Of a DNA stretch of 64,000 nt, positions 18,308-28,254 are shown piece after piece. The position numbers were made by a program, and so were the translations under genes. How positions within the stretch are numbered: the first letter of the stretch is position 1; each line of letters begins with the position of its first letter. This DNA comes from Actinomyces bovis (GTDB lineage: Bacteria > Actinomycetota > Actinomycetes > Actinomycetales > Actinomycetaceae): the NCBI RefSeq assembly GCF_900444995.1, contig NZ_UAPQ01000001.1:310001-374000 (forward strand). Direction: 5' to 3'. Under the pieces are notes generated by a model. The model had not been told where the DNA came from. It ran no database searches and saw only the letters and a program-made list of their open reading frames with translations.

Positions 18308-20143
18308 TCAGGCGAGTGCGGCGGCCTTAGCTAGGGCGCTGCGCAGCACTGTTGCCAGTTCCTGGGCGGCCTCAGCCACAGGAATGCTGCGACGCTCACC
18401 GCTGCGGCGGTCACGGAGTTCCACAGTGCCCTCCTTGGCCAGGTCACGGCCCACCACCACGGTGTAGGGCACGCCCAGCAGCTCGGCGTCAGCGAATTTG
18501 ACTCCCGCAGAGACCTTCCGGCGGTCGTCGTACAGGACCTCAAAGCCCTCCGCGTCCAAAGCAGCAGCCAAGGCCACGGCAGCGTCAAAGACGGCGTTCT
18601 CCTTGCCGGTGGCTAGCACTTGCACGTGGAAGGGAGCCACCTGGATAGGCCAGGCCAGACCGGCGTCGTCGTGATAAGCCTCCGCCAAGGCGGCCATCAC
18701 ACGGGAGACGCCGATGCCGTAGGAACCCATGGTGACCACGCGGGACTTACCGTTCTCATCCAAGACGGTCAGTCCCAGAGACTCTGAGTACTTGCGGCCC
18801 AAAGCAAAGATATGGCCCACCTCAATGCCGCGAGCGAGTTCCAGGGGGCCGGAACCATCGGGGGCGGGGTCACCGGCCCGCACCTCGGCGGCCTCAACGG
18901 TGCCATCTGCCTCAAAATCGCGGCCCTTAACTAGATGCAGCACGTGCTGCTGCGGGGCATTGGCGCCGGCAACCCAGCTAGTGCCATCCACAATGCGGGG
19001 GTCCAGCAGGTAGCGGACAGAGCCAGTGAGGATCTCCTGGCCCTGCTCGTCCTGCTCCACGCGGCGAGCGGGGGCGTTCGGACCAATGGCGGTGGGGCCG
19101 ATGTAGCCGCGCACCAGCTCAGGATGAGGAGCGAAGTCCTCGTCGGCGGCCATCTCCACCTCAGCGGGGGCGACGGCGGCCTCCAGGCGCTTCATATCTA
19201 CGTCGCGGTCACCGGGCACACCCACCACCAGCAGCTCTTTGGAACCGTCCGGGTGGGTGAGGGTAACGACGATGTTTTTGAGCGTGTCGGCGGCGGTCCA
19301 GGGGCGGTCCTCACGAGGGAAGCGCTCATTAAGCAAGGCCACCAGGGAGTCGATGGTAGGGCAATCCGGGGTGTCTACCACCTGGGCGGCGGGCTCATTG
19401 GAGGCGTCCACGGCGGGAGGCACAGGCGTGGTTACGGCCTCCGCATTGGCAGCGTAGCCACCGGCGGAACGCACAAAGGTGTCCTCACCGATGGGTGAAG
19501 GGTGGAGGAACTCTTCGGAGTGTGAGCCTCCCATGGCACCGGCCATAGCGTTTACGGGCAGGTACTCCAGGCCCAGGCGAGTAAAGATGCGCTCATAGGC
19601 AGCACGGTGAGCCTGGTAGGAGGCCTCCAGGCCCGCCTCGTCCATGTCAAAGGAGTAGGAGTCTTTCATGACGAACTCGCGGCCGCGGATCACGCCGGCG
19701 CGGGGGCGGGCCTCGTCACGGTACTTGGTCTGAATCTGGTAGATGGACAGGGGTAGGTCCTTGTAGGAGGAGTACATGTCCTTTACCAGGAGAGTGAACA
19801 TCTCCTCGTGGGTGGGGGCCAGCAGATAGTCCCCGCCCTTGCGGTCCGCGAGTTTAAACAGGGTGGGGCCGTACTCGTCCCAACGCTTGGTGGCCTTATA
19901 GGGCTCGGCGGGCAGGAGGGCTGGGAAGTGGACCTCCTGGGCACCCATGCGGTTCATCTCCTCACGCACAATTCCCTCGATTTTGCGCAGGGTCGCTAGG
20001 CCCAGAGGCAACCAGGTGTAGATACCGGGGGCGGCGCGGCGGATGTAGGCGGCGCGCACCAGCAGCTTGTGGGAGGCGACCTCGGCGTCGGCCGGGTCCT
20101 CGCGGAGGGTACGGATAAAGGCGTTAGACATTCGCTGAAGCAC
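18308..20143 (-). CDS. proS: prolyl-tRNA synthetase
   Basis: The 611-residue class II enzyme charges tRNA-Pro. Motif 2/3 regions are visible ([32 protein letters not shown] and the C-terminal [16 protein letters not shown]). The middle region is the bacterial editing insertion (about residues 230-400) that removes Ala-tRNA-Pro. The C-terminal anticodon-binding domain contains [15 protein letters not shown]. The GTG at 20143 is used because AGGA lies 8 bases before it; an ATG four codons later is the alternative. Confidence 0.96.
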   Translation of the reverse strand: MLQRMSNAFIRTLREDPADAEVASHKLLVRAAYIRRAAPGIYTWLPLGLATLRKIEGIVREEMNRMGAQEVHFPALLPAEPYKATKRWDEYGPTLFKLADRKGGDYLLAPTHEEMFTLLVKDMYSSYKDLPLSIYQIQTKYRDEARPRAGVIRGREFVMKDSYSFDMDEAGLEASYQAHRAAYERIFTRLGLEYLPVNAMAGAMGGSHSEEFLHPSPIGEDTFVRSAGGYAANAEAVTTPVPPAVDASNEPAAQVVDTPDCPTIDSLVALLNERFPREDRPWTAADTLKNIVVTLTHPDGSKELLVVGVPGDRDVDMKRLEAAVAPAEVEMAADEDFAPHPELVRGYIGPTAIGPNAPARRVEQDEQGQEILTGSVRYLLDPRIVDGTSWVAGANAPQQHVLHLVKGRDFEADGTVEAAEVRAGDPAPDGSGPLELARGIEVGHIFALGRKYSESLGLTVLDENGKSRVVTMGSYGIGVSRVMAALAEAYHDDAGLAWPIQVAPFHVQVLATGKENAVFDAAVALAAALDAEGFEVLYDDRRKVSAGVKFADAELLGVPYTVVVGRDLAKEGTVELRDRRSGERRSIPVAEAAQELATVLRSALAKAAALA

Positions 20144-20198
20144 GGGGATGATCCTACGTGCTTAGCGCACCGGCCTGCGCGCCTGCCATGATGTGCAG

Positions 20199-20453
20199 GT
20201 GAGCACCAAGCAACAGCGTCAGCCTTCCCTGCCAGTCATTGAGGTCAGTGGGGCGATCAAACTGGGGCAGTTCCTCAAACTGGCAGGACTGGTGGAGGAT
20301 GGCGCGGAGGCGCGTGTGGCTATCCAGTCTGGGGATGTGACGGTTAATGGTGAGGGGGAGACCCGCCGAGGCCATCATCTATCCGACGGCGATGCGGTGG
20401 TGGTTGAGCTGCCTACGGGTGCGCGCGGCGCCGTCGTCGCCGTGAGGCGATAA
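20199..20453 (+). CDS. small S4-domain RNA-binding protein
   Basis: The protein has about 84 residues and is almost entirely one S4 domain (IKLGQFLKLAGLVEDGAEAR, then IQSGDVTVNGE). Short S4 proteins of the YbcJ/YaaA type bind structured RNA, and the target is unknown. GTG codons at 20193 and 20199 are both possible starts and neither has a strong Shine-Dalgarno. The gene runs divergently from proS with a gap of about 55 bases, so the promoters must be compact. Confidence 0.8.
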   Translation: MSTKQQRQPSLPVIEVSGAIKLGQFLKLAGLVEDGAEARVAIQSGDVTVNGEGETRRGHHLSDGDAVVVELPTGARGAVVAVRR

Positions 20454-20561
20454 GGCCCAGCAACCGCGCCCGGCAAGAGCTGCGCCTTGCGCGACTGCTG
20501 TGGCCGCAGTGCCCCGCAAGGTGGGAAACCGCAAACTTGGATGGGCTCTAGGGGTGGGCCG

Positions 20562-21539
20562 CTAGAGCAGCACGGTGGCAAAGGTGCCGTGCCGGGTGAA
20601 ACCCAGCCGGTCGTAGAGGCCTAGCGCAGCGGTGTTGAAGGCGTTGGCGTATAGGCTCACTTGCCCCCAGCCATCCAGGTGCTCCGCGCGCACTCGCTCC
20701 ACCATCCGAGCTAAGGCGACGGCGGCAATGCCCCGGCCCCGCAGGTCAGGGCGAGTCCACACGCCGGTGACCTGCCCAACTCCTCCGCGCCACCAGTCTG
20801 GCGGCCGTTGCCACAGGCAACCCAGGTCGGCTTTAAAGGCCACCTGGGCGCCGGGGGTGCCGGGCGGAACCGGCTGGCCGGCGCCGTCGTCGAGGACTAT
20901 GTAGCTGCGGCCCATGCGCACCAGTTCACCAACGTGCCGGGCGTAGGCCCCGCCGCTGGTCAGGGGGTCATAGCCCACCTCATGGATGAACATCTCCACT
21001 GAGGCGGGCAGGACGATCTCCTCCTCCCCCGGGGCGGCCGGTCGCAGGGCGGCGGCCACCGGGGCCAAGTTGGGACGCTCGCGCAGGAGTTGATCTAGCA
21101 AGGTGCGTAGCTCGACCGGCTCAGGTGCCAGCAGCAGCGGCTGATTCCAACGTTCTGCGAGGGCCCGCATACCGGCGTCCTGTAGCTGCGGCCACACCGT
21201 CTGCACGTCGACATCCGGGCCCATTACGGAGCCCCGGCGGCTTAATCGTGGGCGCGCATGCTCAGCCAGCGTGCGCAGCTCAGCTTTATTTAGGGCAGTG
21301 TGCCCAAGTTCCGGGCGGGTAGCCAGGCCAAAGGGCATTAGGGAGTTGGTGGCCCAGGCTGCTGCCCGTGGTGCTGCTGGGCGCCCCAGCACCACCACGT
21401 CGCCGCGCCCCCACTGGCGCCAACGCATGATCTGCTGCGCTAGGGGCAGGCCCATGACTGGGTCTTGCCCGCACAGGCGCAGGATTCCTGAGGCTTGTTC
21501 AGGGCCGACGGCGGTCAGGCGGCGTTCGCGGAATCCCAT
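20562..21539 (-). CDS. DUF4081-GNAT family acetyltransferase
   Basis: The 325-residue protein has an N-terminal DUF4081 module (about 1-145) and a C-terminal GNAT domain with the motif A sequence VTGVWTRPDLRGRGIAAVAL and the motif B end FNTAALGLYDRLGFTRHGTF. This two-part architecture is typical of actinobacteria. The substrate is unknown. It lies 29 bases downstream of ispG on the same strand, in the usual neighbourhood after the MEP-pathway and site-2-protease genes. Confidence 0.88.
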   Translation of the reverse strand: MGFRERRLTAVGPEQASGILRLCGQDPVMGLPLAQQIMRWRQWGRGDVVVLGRPAAPRAAAWATNSLMPFGLATRPELGHTALNKAELRTLAEHARPRLSRRGSVMGPDVDVQTVWPQLQDAGMRALAERWNQPLLLAPEPVELRTLLDQLLRERPNLAPVAAALRPAAPGEEEIVLPASVEMFIHEVGYDPLTSGGAYARHVGELVRMGRSYIVLDDGAGQPVPPGTPGAQVAFKADLGCLWQRPPDWWRGGVGQVTGVWTRPDLRGRGIAAVALARMVERVRAEHLDGWGQVSLYANAFNTAALGLYDRLGFTRHGTFATVLL

Positions 21540-21568
21540 CGCCGCATCCTCTATCCGCCCCGTGCGCC

Positions 21569-22759
21569 TCAGGCGCCGGGAGTGAGGACCACGGGGTGGG
21601 AACCGGCCAGGGCCGCCTCACCGGACTCCGCCCGCAGTTTCTCCGCCATCTCTTGGGCGTGCTTGAGGAGGGTTTCCACCACTTGGTCTTCGGGGACAGT
21701 CTGGACGACCTGCCCCCGCACAAAGATCTGGCCTTTGCCGTTGCCGGAGGCGCAGCCCAGATCCGCCTCGCGGGCTTCTCCGGGGCCGTTCACGACGCAG
21801 CCCATGACGGCGACGCGCAAGGGCGCCTCAATGTCTTTAAGGCCCTCTTCCACCTGGGCGGCCAGGGTCCATACGTCCACCTGGGCGCGGCCACAGGAGG
21901 GGCAGGAGACGATCTCCAGCTTGCGTTCGCGCAGCCCCATGAACTCCAAGAGTTTGGTACCTACTTTGACTTCCTCAACCGGCGGGGCGGACAGGGACAC
22001 GCGGATGGTGTCTCCGATGCCCTCAGCCAGCAGAGTGCCAAAGGCCGCGCAGGACTTGATGGTGCCCTGGAAGGCAGGGCCAGCCTCCGTGACGCCAAGG
22101 TGCAGGGGCCAGTCGCCTTTCTCTGCTAGGAGGCGGTAGGCCTGCACCATGGTGACGACGTCGTGGTGCTTCACGGAGATCTTGAAGTCGTGGAAGCCAC
22201 ACTCCTCAAACAGGCTGGCTTCCCAGACGGCGGATTCCACCAGGGCCTCCGGAGTAGCTTTGCCGTACTTCTTGAGCAGGCGCGGGTCTAGGCTGCCAGC
22301 GTTGACGCCAATGCGTAGGGAGACGCCAGCGTCGGAGGCAGCCTTGCAGATGTCGGCCACCTGGTCGTCGAATTTGCGGATATTGCCGGGGTTGACGCGC
22401 ACGGCCCCGCAGCCGGCTGCGATGGCCTGGAAGACGTACTTGGGTTTGAAGTGAATATCCGCGATCACGGGGATGCGGGACTGCTTGGCGATGATGGGCA
22501 GGGCCTCGGCGTCCTTGTCCGTGGGGCAGGCCACGCGCACGATGTCACAGCCAGCGGCGGTGAGTTCTGCGATCTGCTGGAGGGTGGCGCCGATGTCATG
22601 GGTCTTGGTGGTGGTCATGGACTGCACCGTGATCGGTGCGTCGCCGCCGACGTGGAGGTCACCAACCTTCACCTTGCGGGTGGGCTTGCGTGGCGCCAGG
22701 ACGGGACGCTCCTCGCGCGTGGTGGGGATTCCAAGGGAGATCGCTTCAGTCACCGGCAC
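21569..22759 (-). CDS. ispG: (E)-4-hydroxy-3-methylbut-2-enyl-diphosphate synthase
   Basis: IspG (GcpE) converts MEcPP to HMBPP with an iron-sulfur cluster, the penultimate MEP step. The 396-residue protein shows the N-terminal TIM-barrel region ([26 protein letters not shown]) and the C-terminal cluster-binding region [11 protein letters not shown] and CVVNGPGEA. It lies 25 bases past the rseP-like gene, and dxr is the next gene upstream, so two MEP enzymes flank a membrane protease here, as in other actinobacteria. Confidence 0.96.
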   Translation of the reverse strand: MPVTEAISLGIPTTREERPVLAPRKPTRKVKVGDLHVGGDAPITVQSMTTTKTHDIGATLQQIAELTAAGCDIVRVACPTDKDAEALPIIAKQSRIPVIADIHFKPKYVFQAIAAGCGAVRVNPGNIRKFDDQVADICKAASDAGVSLRIGVNAGSLDPRLLKKYGKATPEALVESAVWEASLFEECGFHDFKISVKHHDVVTMVQAYRLLAEKGDWPLHLGVTEAGPAFQGTIKSCAAFGTLLAEGIGDTIRVSLSAPPVEEVKVGTKLLEFMGLRERKLEIVSCPSCGRAQVDVWTLAAQVEEGLKDIEAPLRVAVMGCVVNGPGEAREADLGCASGNGKGQIFVRGQVVQTVPEDQVVETLLKHAQEMAEKLRAESGEAALAGSHPVVLTPGA

Positions 22760-22784
22760 AGTATGGCACTGCTGGCAGCGCCCC

Positions 22785-24098
22785 TTAGACCGGCGCCACC
22801 ACGTCTACCCACACCAACACCAAGGTCATGATGATCAGCAGGCCAAAAACTACTTGCCCCACCGGCAGCATCTTCGCAGTGTCTACCGGGCCGGGGTCAG
22901 GCCGCCCCTGGGCCAGGGCCAGACGCCGTCGCACGCCCTCCCACAGGGCACCAGCCACATGCCCGCCGTCGAGAGGCAACAGCGGAATCAGGTTAAAAGC
23001 GAACAGGGCCAGATTCAGGGAGCCCAGCAGGGAAAGCATGTAGAAGGCACGTACAGACAGTGGGATAGCCGTAGGTCCGGTGGTGGTGCCGGCGCTGGCT
23101 GCTTCACCGGCAATGCGACCAATACCCACCAGTCCGATGACGCCGTCGGTAGAGCGCTGCTCTAGCCCCAGGCCTGCGGCCACCGCGTGGTAGAGACCCA
23201 CCGGCAGGGAGAAGATGGCTTTAAGGGTCCCGCCCACCGCCTGGCCTATCGTGCTGGGCAGCGCCGATGCAGGCTGGGGGATATTGCCAAGGCTCGGCCC
23301 GATTCCCACATAGGGTCGTGGCTCAGTAACCGGCTTGCCGGAGGCGTCAACCATCGGCTTTCCGGACTTGTCAAGAACGGGACGCTGCACCTGCGTGGCC
23401 GTGACGGTGAGGGTCTGCTCAGCCCCGCCGCGGCGCACCACCACCTGGGTGGGCTCAAGCCCGCCAGCCTTGATGGCTTCCTGCACCTGCGCCCAGTTGC
23501 TAACGCTCTGGCCCCCCCAAGAGAGCACCTGATCCCCCACCTGGAAACCTGCAACTGCTGCCGGGGAGATGGGGTCAGCGGAGGAGCAGGCAGAGGTGCC
23601 GGCCAGATCAGCCTTCAGGCACTCGCTAACCGAGCTGAGGGTGTTGGTGTGCCCAGGCACGCCAATAACCCCCACAGCGAAGCTGAGCACAATGATGCCC
23701 AGGGCCAGGTTAGTGAGAATGCCTCCAGCCATCACCACCAGCTTCTTAGGGACGCTCAGGCGGTAAAAGGCACGGTGTTGCTCCTCCGGGCCCAGCTCAG
23801 ACAGGGCCTGCTTACGAGAGTCAGCCACCAGAGAACCGGGCTTATCTGGGCGACCCGGCGGGGCCGGGGGCAGCATGCCTAGGAGTCGCACATATCCGCC
23901 AAGCCACAGGGCTTTAACCCCGTACTCGGTCTCGCCGCGCTTGATGGACCAGATTTTGGGACCAAAGCCAATGAAGTACTCAGAGACTTTCACGCCAAAG
24001 AGCTTGGCGGGGATCATATGCCCCAACTCGTGCAGCGCCACAGAGACAGCCAGGCCGATCACTAGGATCAGGATGCCCAGCAGGTAGTACAAATTCAT
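22785..24098 (-). CDS. rseP: M50-family site-2 membrane metalloprotease (RseP/Rip1-like)
   Basis: The 437-residue integral membrane protease shows the zinc motif HELGH at residues 23-27 in the first membrane segment and the third-ligand motif LDGGH near the C-terminus. A PDZ domain ([18 protein letters not shown]) lies between. Site-2 proteases cut membrane-bound anti-sigma factors and signal-peptide remnants. The mycobacterial relative Rip1 sits in the same dxr-rip-gcpE order. At least three hydrophobic segments are visible. Confidence 0.94.
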   Translation of the reverse strand: MNLYYLLGILILVIGLAVSVALHELGHMIPAKLFGVKVSEYFIGFGPKIWSIKRGETEYGVKALWLGGYVRLLGMLPPAPPGRPDKPGSLVADSRKQALSELGPEEQHRAFYRLSVPKKLVVMAGGILTNLALGIIVLSFAVGVIGVPGHTNTLSSVSECLKADLAGTSACSSADPISPAAVAGFQVGDQVLSWGGQSVSNWAQVQEAIKAGGLEPTQVVVRRGGAEQTLTVTATQVQRPVLDKSGKPMVDASGKPVTEPRPYVGIGPSLGNIPQPASALPSTIGQAVGGTLKAIFSLPVGLYHAVAAGLGLEQRSTDGVIGLVGIGRIAGEAASAGTTTGPTAIPLSVRAFYMLSLLGSLNLALFAFNLIPLLPLDGGHVAGALWEGVRRRLALAQGRPDPGPVDTAKMLPVGQVVFGLLIIMTLVLVWVDVVAPV

Positions 24099-24114
24099 GT
24101 GGTGCCTGCTCCTG

Positions 24115-25404
24115 TCAGTTCAGTTTGGAAATCAGCGCATCGGCCTGTGCACGCGCCCAGGTCTCCGCAGCCAGCACGTCCTCCAGTGTGGGATTGGACT
24201 GGCCCGGGTGCGACTCTACGACAGCCGCGTCCACCTTGACGATATCCACCCAGCGCAGCCGCCCATCCAGGAAGGCGGCCACGGCCTGCTCATTGGCGGC
24301 GTTGAGCACTGCCGGGTGGGTGGCGGAGGTGGCCACGGCGTGGCGTGCCAAGCCGACGGCGGGAAAGGTGGCGTTATCTAATGGTTCAAAGTCCCAGGAC
24401 AGAGGCTTAGACCAGTCATTGGGGGTGACCAGGCCGGATAGGTCAGGGCGGCGCGGCCAGGTCAGGCCCAGGGCGATGGGCAGGCGCATATCCGGTGGGC
24501 TGACTTGAGCTATGGTGGCGCCGTCGCGGAACTCCACCATCGAGTGGATCACGGACTGGGGGTGGACGACGACGGCGATGTCCTCCGGGGGGATGTCAAA
24601 GAGCAGATGCGCCTCAATCAACTCCAGTCCTTTGTTGATGAGGGTGGAGGAGTTGACGGTGACCACTGGCCCCATGGCCCAGGTGGGGTGAGCCAGGGCT
24701 TGGGCAGCGGTGACCTCAGCGAGTTCTTCTAGGTGGCGGCCGCGGAAGGGGCCACCGGAAGCGGTCAGGACCAAACGGCGTACCTCGGTATCCCCAGTGA
24801 CGACGGGGCTACTTAGGCCGCGTTGGTGCTTGCCCGAAAGGAGCGCCTGGGCGATGGCGGAGTGCTCGGAGTCCACCGGCACTACCTGGCCGGGGTGATG
24901 CAAGGCAGCTTTGACTAGGGCGCCACCAACCACCAGTGACTCTTTGTTGGCCAGAGCTAGGCAGGCCCCGGAGCGCAGGGCGGCCAGAGTGGGTAGGAGG
25001 CCCACGGAGCCGGTGATGCCGTTGAGGACGGTGTCGCCTGGGCCCACCCCGGTGACAGAAACCAGCTCGGTGGCGGCGCCCGGACCGCTCAGCACCTGTT
25101 TGACCGGGCTGGGCTGGCCGCTGCGCTCCGCCAGAGCCTTGAGGGCAGCCTCTACAGGCGCCTTAGCTGCGGGATCAGCCAGGGCCAAGAAGGGGACCTG
25201 GTAGCTGTGGGCCTGCTGCGCAATCAGTTCGGCGCGACTGCCTCCAGCGGCCAGACCTACCACCTGGGGCGCTAGGTCGTCCTGGGCGAGCCGGTTTAGG
25301 ACCTCTAGGGCCTGGGTGCCGATAGAACCGGTGGACCCCAGGATCACCAGGGAGCCGGGGCCGGTTGCTTGCCCGGCGTGGGGGTTATGGGGGGTTGTGC
25401 TCAC
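24115..25404 (-). CDS. dxr: 1-deoxy-D-xylulose 5-phosphate reductoisomerase
   Basis: Dxr makes MEP from DXP with NADPH. From the GTG at 25404 the protein has 429 residues. The NADPH loop LVILGSTGSIGTQALEV is near residue 20. ALANKESLVVGGALV and the metal and substrate loop VPVDSEHSAIAQAL are intact, and NSSTLINKGLELIEAH follows. The frame is open 75 codons upstream, but that part overlaps the DivIVA-domain gene and has shadow composition, so the GTG start is used. Confidence 0.95.
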   Translation of the reverse strand: MSTTPHNPHAGQATGPGSLVILGSTGSIGTQALEVLNRLAQDDLAPQVVGLAAGGSRAELIAQQAHSYQVPFLALADPAAKAPVEAALKALAERSGQPSPVKQVLSGPGAATELVSVTGVGPGDTVLNGITGSVGLLPTLAALRSGACLALANKESLVVGGALVKAALHHPGQVVPVDSEHSAIAQALLSGKHQRGLSSPVVTGDTEVRRLVLTASGGPFRGRHLEELAEVTAAQALAHPTWAMGPVVTVNSSTLINKGLELIEAHLLFDIPPEDIAVVVHPQSVIHSMVEFRDGATIAQVSPPDMRLPIALGLTWPRRPDLSGLVTPNDWSKPLSWDFEPLDNATFPAVGLARHAVATSATHPAVLNAANEQAVAAFLDGRLRWVDIVKVDAAVVESHPGQSNPTLEDVLAAETWARAQADALISKLN

Positions 25405-25417
25405 GGGTGGGAGGATC

Positions 25418-25966
25418 TCACTCGACGCTGAGAAGCACCTCGACGACGCGCGCAAGGTAGCGGTCCACGCTCTGCTCGTCGTAGCCCTTGTGGCCGCGCC
25501 CCGCCCGGAAGGTGATGGTGCGGGCCTCGGCGGAAGATAGGGAGGCAGCGGAGTCGAAGTAGGCGGCCACGCGGTCCATGAAGTCATCCACCTCTGAAAC
25601 CAAGTAGCCCTTGCCGCGCGCCGGGGCAAAGCGCTTCCCGGCGGGGCGCAGCAGGCGCGGGTAGAGGGTGGTGGCTAGTTGGGCTACGCGGTCCATCCAG
25701 GCCTTGCGGCCGTGTTCTGCCACAAAGTCGGCGCGGCGGCGCTGCAGGAAGGCGGCTTCCAGGCGGTCCAGGGCGGAGTCCACCGCCACCGGGTCGTATC
25801 CGCCGGGCACCACGGAGAAGGCCACGGTGCGCACGCCTTCGGAGTCCATCTCTTCGAGCTCACCGGCCTCGTAGATCTCGTGGGCGGTGGTGAAGTAGCC
25901 ATCGACCTGCTCCGGCCGGTAGCCCAGGCGCCGGAACTTCGTCCTGGGGAACATGTCTTGGCTCAT
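25418..25966 (-). CDS. DivIVA-domain protein with two copies of the motif
   Basis: The 182-residue protein has two related DivIVA-like N-terminal motifs: FRRLGYRPEQVDGYFTTA near residue 11, and RGKGYLVSEVDDFMDRVAAY near 117 (GKGYLVSEVDDF resembles GYDxxEVDxF). A third, weaker copy, GHKGYDEQSVDRYLARV, is at the C-terminus. No long coiled coil follows, so it is unlike the polar-growth protein Wag31. The function is unknown. Its start overlaps the rlmN stop by four bases, so it is coupled to that gene. Confidence 0.75.
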   Translation of the reverse strand: MSQDMFPRTKFRRLGYRPEQVDGYFTTAHEIYEAGELEEMDSEGVRTVAFSVVPGGYDPVAVDSALDRLEAAFLQRRRADFVAEHGRKAWMDRVAQLATTLYPRLLRPAGKRFAPARGKGYLVSEVDDFMDRVAAYFDSAASLSSAEARTITFRAGRGHKGYDEQSVDRYLARVVEVLLSVE

Positions 25967-27237
25967 ACGACTGTCCTTGCCTTCTCCTGATTCAGTACCT
26001 CGGTGGCGAGTTGACCGCAGGCGCCCTCGATATCGCTGCCGCGGGTGTCGCGCACCGTCGTCGTGATCCCAGCGTCCCTGAGGGTCTGCACGAAGCGCTC
26101 CTGCACAGCTGTCTCAGAGCAGGTCCAGATTGACCCGGGGGTGGGATTCAACGGGATGGGGTTGACGTGGGCCCACCCGTGGCCGCGGCGGTTCAACTCA
26201 TCTGCGAGGAGCTGAGCACGCCAGGCGTGGTCGTTCATGTCCTTGATCAGGGCGTATTCAATGGACACCCGCCGACCGGTTGCGCGGAAGTACTCGTGGG
26301 CTGCGTCCAACAGCTCACCAACCTTCCACTTGGAGTTCACGGGAATCAGGGCGTCCCGCAACTCGTCGTCGGGGGCGTGCAGGGAAACCGCCAGGGTCAC
26401 TGGCAGCCCCTCCCCCGCCAGCTTTTTAATCAGGGGCACCAGCCCCACGGTGGAGACTGTGATTGCCCGGGCGGAAAGCCCAAAGCCTTCCGGGGCGGGA
26501 TCAATCAGCCGATGCAGGGCCGCCACCACATTCTTGTAGTTGACCATGGGCTCGCCCATGCCCATGAAGACGACGTTGCTCAGGCGGGCGGGACCACCGA
26601 CCAGTTCCCCCGCGGCAGAGACCAGTGCGGCGTGACGCACCTGCTCCACGATCTCTGCGGTGGACAGGTTGCGGGTTAGCCCCATCTGCCCGGTGGCACA
26701 GAAGGGGCAGGCCATGCCGCAGCCTGCCTGGGAGGAGACGCACAGGGTGGTGCGGTCCTGGTAGCGCATGAGCACGGACTCCACACGGACGCCGTCGTGC
26801 AATTCCCACAGGTGCTTGATGGTGCGGCCACCGTCAGCACGCAGGGCGCGCACCTCGTGGATGAGCTCCGGCAGGATCTCAGCGCACATGGCCTCGCGTT
26901 GGCTGGCGGGGAGGTCAGTCATCTGCTCGGCTTCACGGGTGAAATGCGTGAAGTAGTGGCGGGAGAGCTGGTCGGCGCGGAAGGCTTGCAGGCCAGCTTC
27001 CTTTAGGGCGGCTTTCCGCCCCGCCAGGTCCAGGTCTGCTAGGTGGCGGGGGGCTTTGCCTTTGGCTGGCGGCACCGCGAAGGACAGGCGGGGACGGGCG
27101 TCTGGGCTGGTGGCTCCCTCTGGTGGCTGATCCGTGGGCAGCACCTGGACCTCGACGGCGCGGCGCGCCGAATCGCGGCGTGGCACGACCGGCTGAGGCC
27201 GGTTGCCGCTGCCGCGGGTCATAGGTGGGCGGGTCAC
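25963..27237 (-). CDS. rlmN: 23S rRNA (adenine(2503)-C(2))-methyltransferase
   Basis: RlmN is a radical-SAM enzyme that methylates A2503 of 23S rRNA and A37 of some tRNAs. The cluster motif is CGMACPFC. It is followed by LSNVVFMGMGEPMVNYKNV, and the mechanistic cysteines are in SIWTCSE and IEGACGQL. From the GTG at 27237 it has 424 residues with about 60 extra N-terminal residues rich in Arg and Pro. GGAAGG sits 9 bases before that GTG. Longer open frame upstream is rejected. Confidence 0.95.
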   Translation of the reverse strand: MTRPPMTRGSGNRPQPVVPRRDSARRAVEVQVLPTDQPPEGATSPDARPRLSFAVPPAKGKAPRHLADLDLAGRKAALKEAGLQAFRADQLSRHYFTHFTREAEQMTDLPASQREAMCAEILPELIHEVRALRADGGRTIKHLWELHDGVRVESVLMRYQDRTTLCVSSQAGCGMACPFCATGQMGLTRNLSTAEIVEQVRHAALVSAAGELVGGPARLSNVVFMGMGEPMVNYKNVVAALHRLIDPAPEGFGLSARAITVSTVGLVPLIKKLAGEGLPVTLAVSLHAPDDELRDALIPVNSKWKVGELLDAAHEYFRATGRRVSIEYALIKDMNDHAWRAQLLADELNRRGHGWAHVNPIPLNPTPGSIWTCSETAVQERFVQTLRDAGITTTVRDTRGSDIEGACGQLATEVLNQEKARTVV

Positions 27238-27525
27238 GGGGGCTGTCCTTCCGGGAGCGTGGGGCGGTGCACGGGGGTGCAAGACGAGGTTACCCGGATC
27301 GGCCACCACTGCGCCGCCCCAACTGTCGCACGGACCACCCCAAATCTGCCAAAGCAGGCCTGTCTGCCTCTACATGACGCGGGTTTTCTGCCTTGGTATC
27401 AATAACAACACACCTCCGGCAGGCTTTGGCTAGCAAAATCGGCGCCTCTGTGGGGGTGAGGTCAGTGGGCACTTATCGGTCTGCAGAACGATGACAGTCC
27501 TAAGTCCCTGCGCTTGCATTGCGGC

Positions 27526-28254
27526 GTGAGTGATTCTCGGGTGCTACCAGTTCCGGCACAGTTAGAGCCCGGCGAGCATGTGCTTCAGGCTGAGGAGCTG
27601 CTGGTTGGTTACTCAGATCAGCCGGTGTGCGCTCCGGCCACTTTCACCCTGGACCCGGGGGAAGCGCTGGCGCTGGTTGGGATTAATGGTGCTGGGAAGT
27701 CCACCTTGGCTCGCACTTGCTGCGGGCTGCTCAAGCCACTAGGCGGCCAGGTGCAGCTCTTGGGCTTGCCGCCCCGGCCGAGCTCGGGCTGGCTGCGCGC
27801 CGCCGTAGCGCGGGATCTGGGTGAGGAGGCTTTCTTCCCCGCCTTGAGCGTGCGCGAGCACCTGGAGTTGGTTTGCCTCGGGCATGGCCTGCGGAACGCT
27901 GGCCCCATAGTGGATGAGGCCTTGGTGGAGCTGGGCTTGGAGGCTTTGGCTGAGGCGCTGCCGGAGCGACTGTCTTCCGGGCAGCGACGCCGTCTGGTGT
28001 TGGCCTCGGTGCTGGTGCGACCTCGCAGTCTGCTGGTGCTGGATGAGCCAGAGCAGCGTCTGGATCACTCGATGCGTCTGGCCTTGGCTGAGCGTCTGGT
28101 GGCTGAGTGTGAGGCTGGTGGAGCAGTGCTGCTGGTCAGCCACGACCCCATGTTGGTGGAGTCTGTGGCTACCAGCGTCTTGCTGGTGGGTGAGCAGACG
28201 GTGCCGCTGAGCACGGCTGAGGGTGTGCGTGCGGTTGAGGAGGGACGGCGGTGA
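27526..28254 (+). CDS. ABC transporter ATP-binding protein
   Basis: The protein of about 242 residues has Walker A GINGAGKSTL, an ABC signature reading LSSGQRRRLVLA and Walker B LLVLDEPEQRLD, with the switch His in LLVSHD. The Glu after Walker B is present (DEPE). The GTG at 27526 is preferred to the TTG at 27514. Its stop overlaps the next start as GTGA, so the pair is coupled and likely forms one transporter. The substrate is unknown. Confidence 0.85.
   Translation: MSDSRVLPVPAQLEPGEHVLQAEELLVGYSDQPVCAPATFTLDPGEALALVGINGAGKSTLARTCCGLLKPLGGQVQLLGLPPRPSSGWLRAAVARDLGEEAFFPALSVREHLELVCLGHGLRNAGPIVDEALVELGLEALAEALPERLSSGQRRRLVLASVLVRPRSLLVLDEPEQRLDHSMRLALAERLVAECEAGGAVLLVSHDPMLVESVATSVLLVGEQTVPLSTAEGVRAVEEGRR

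Noticed and set aside
25405-25629. N-terminal extension of dxr into the DivIVA gene
   Set aside because: Its residues are Arg/Ser/Pro-rich frame shadow of the overlapping DivIVA-domain gene, and the Dxr fold begins after the GTG at 25404.
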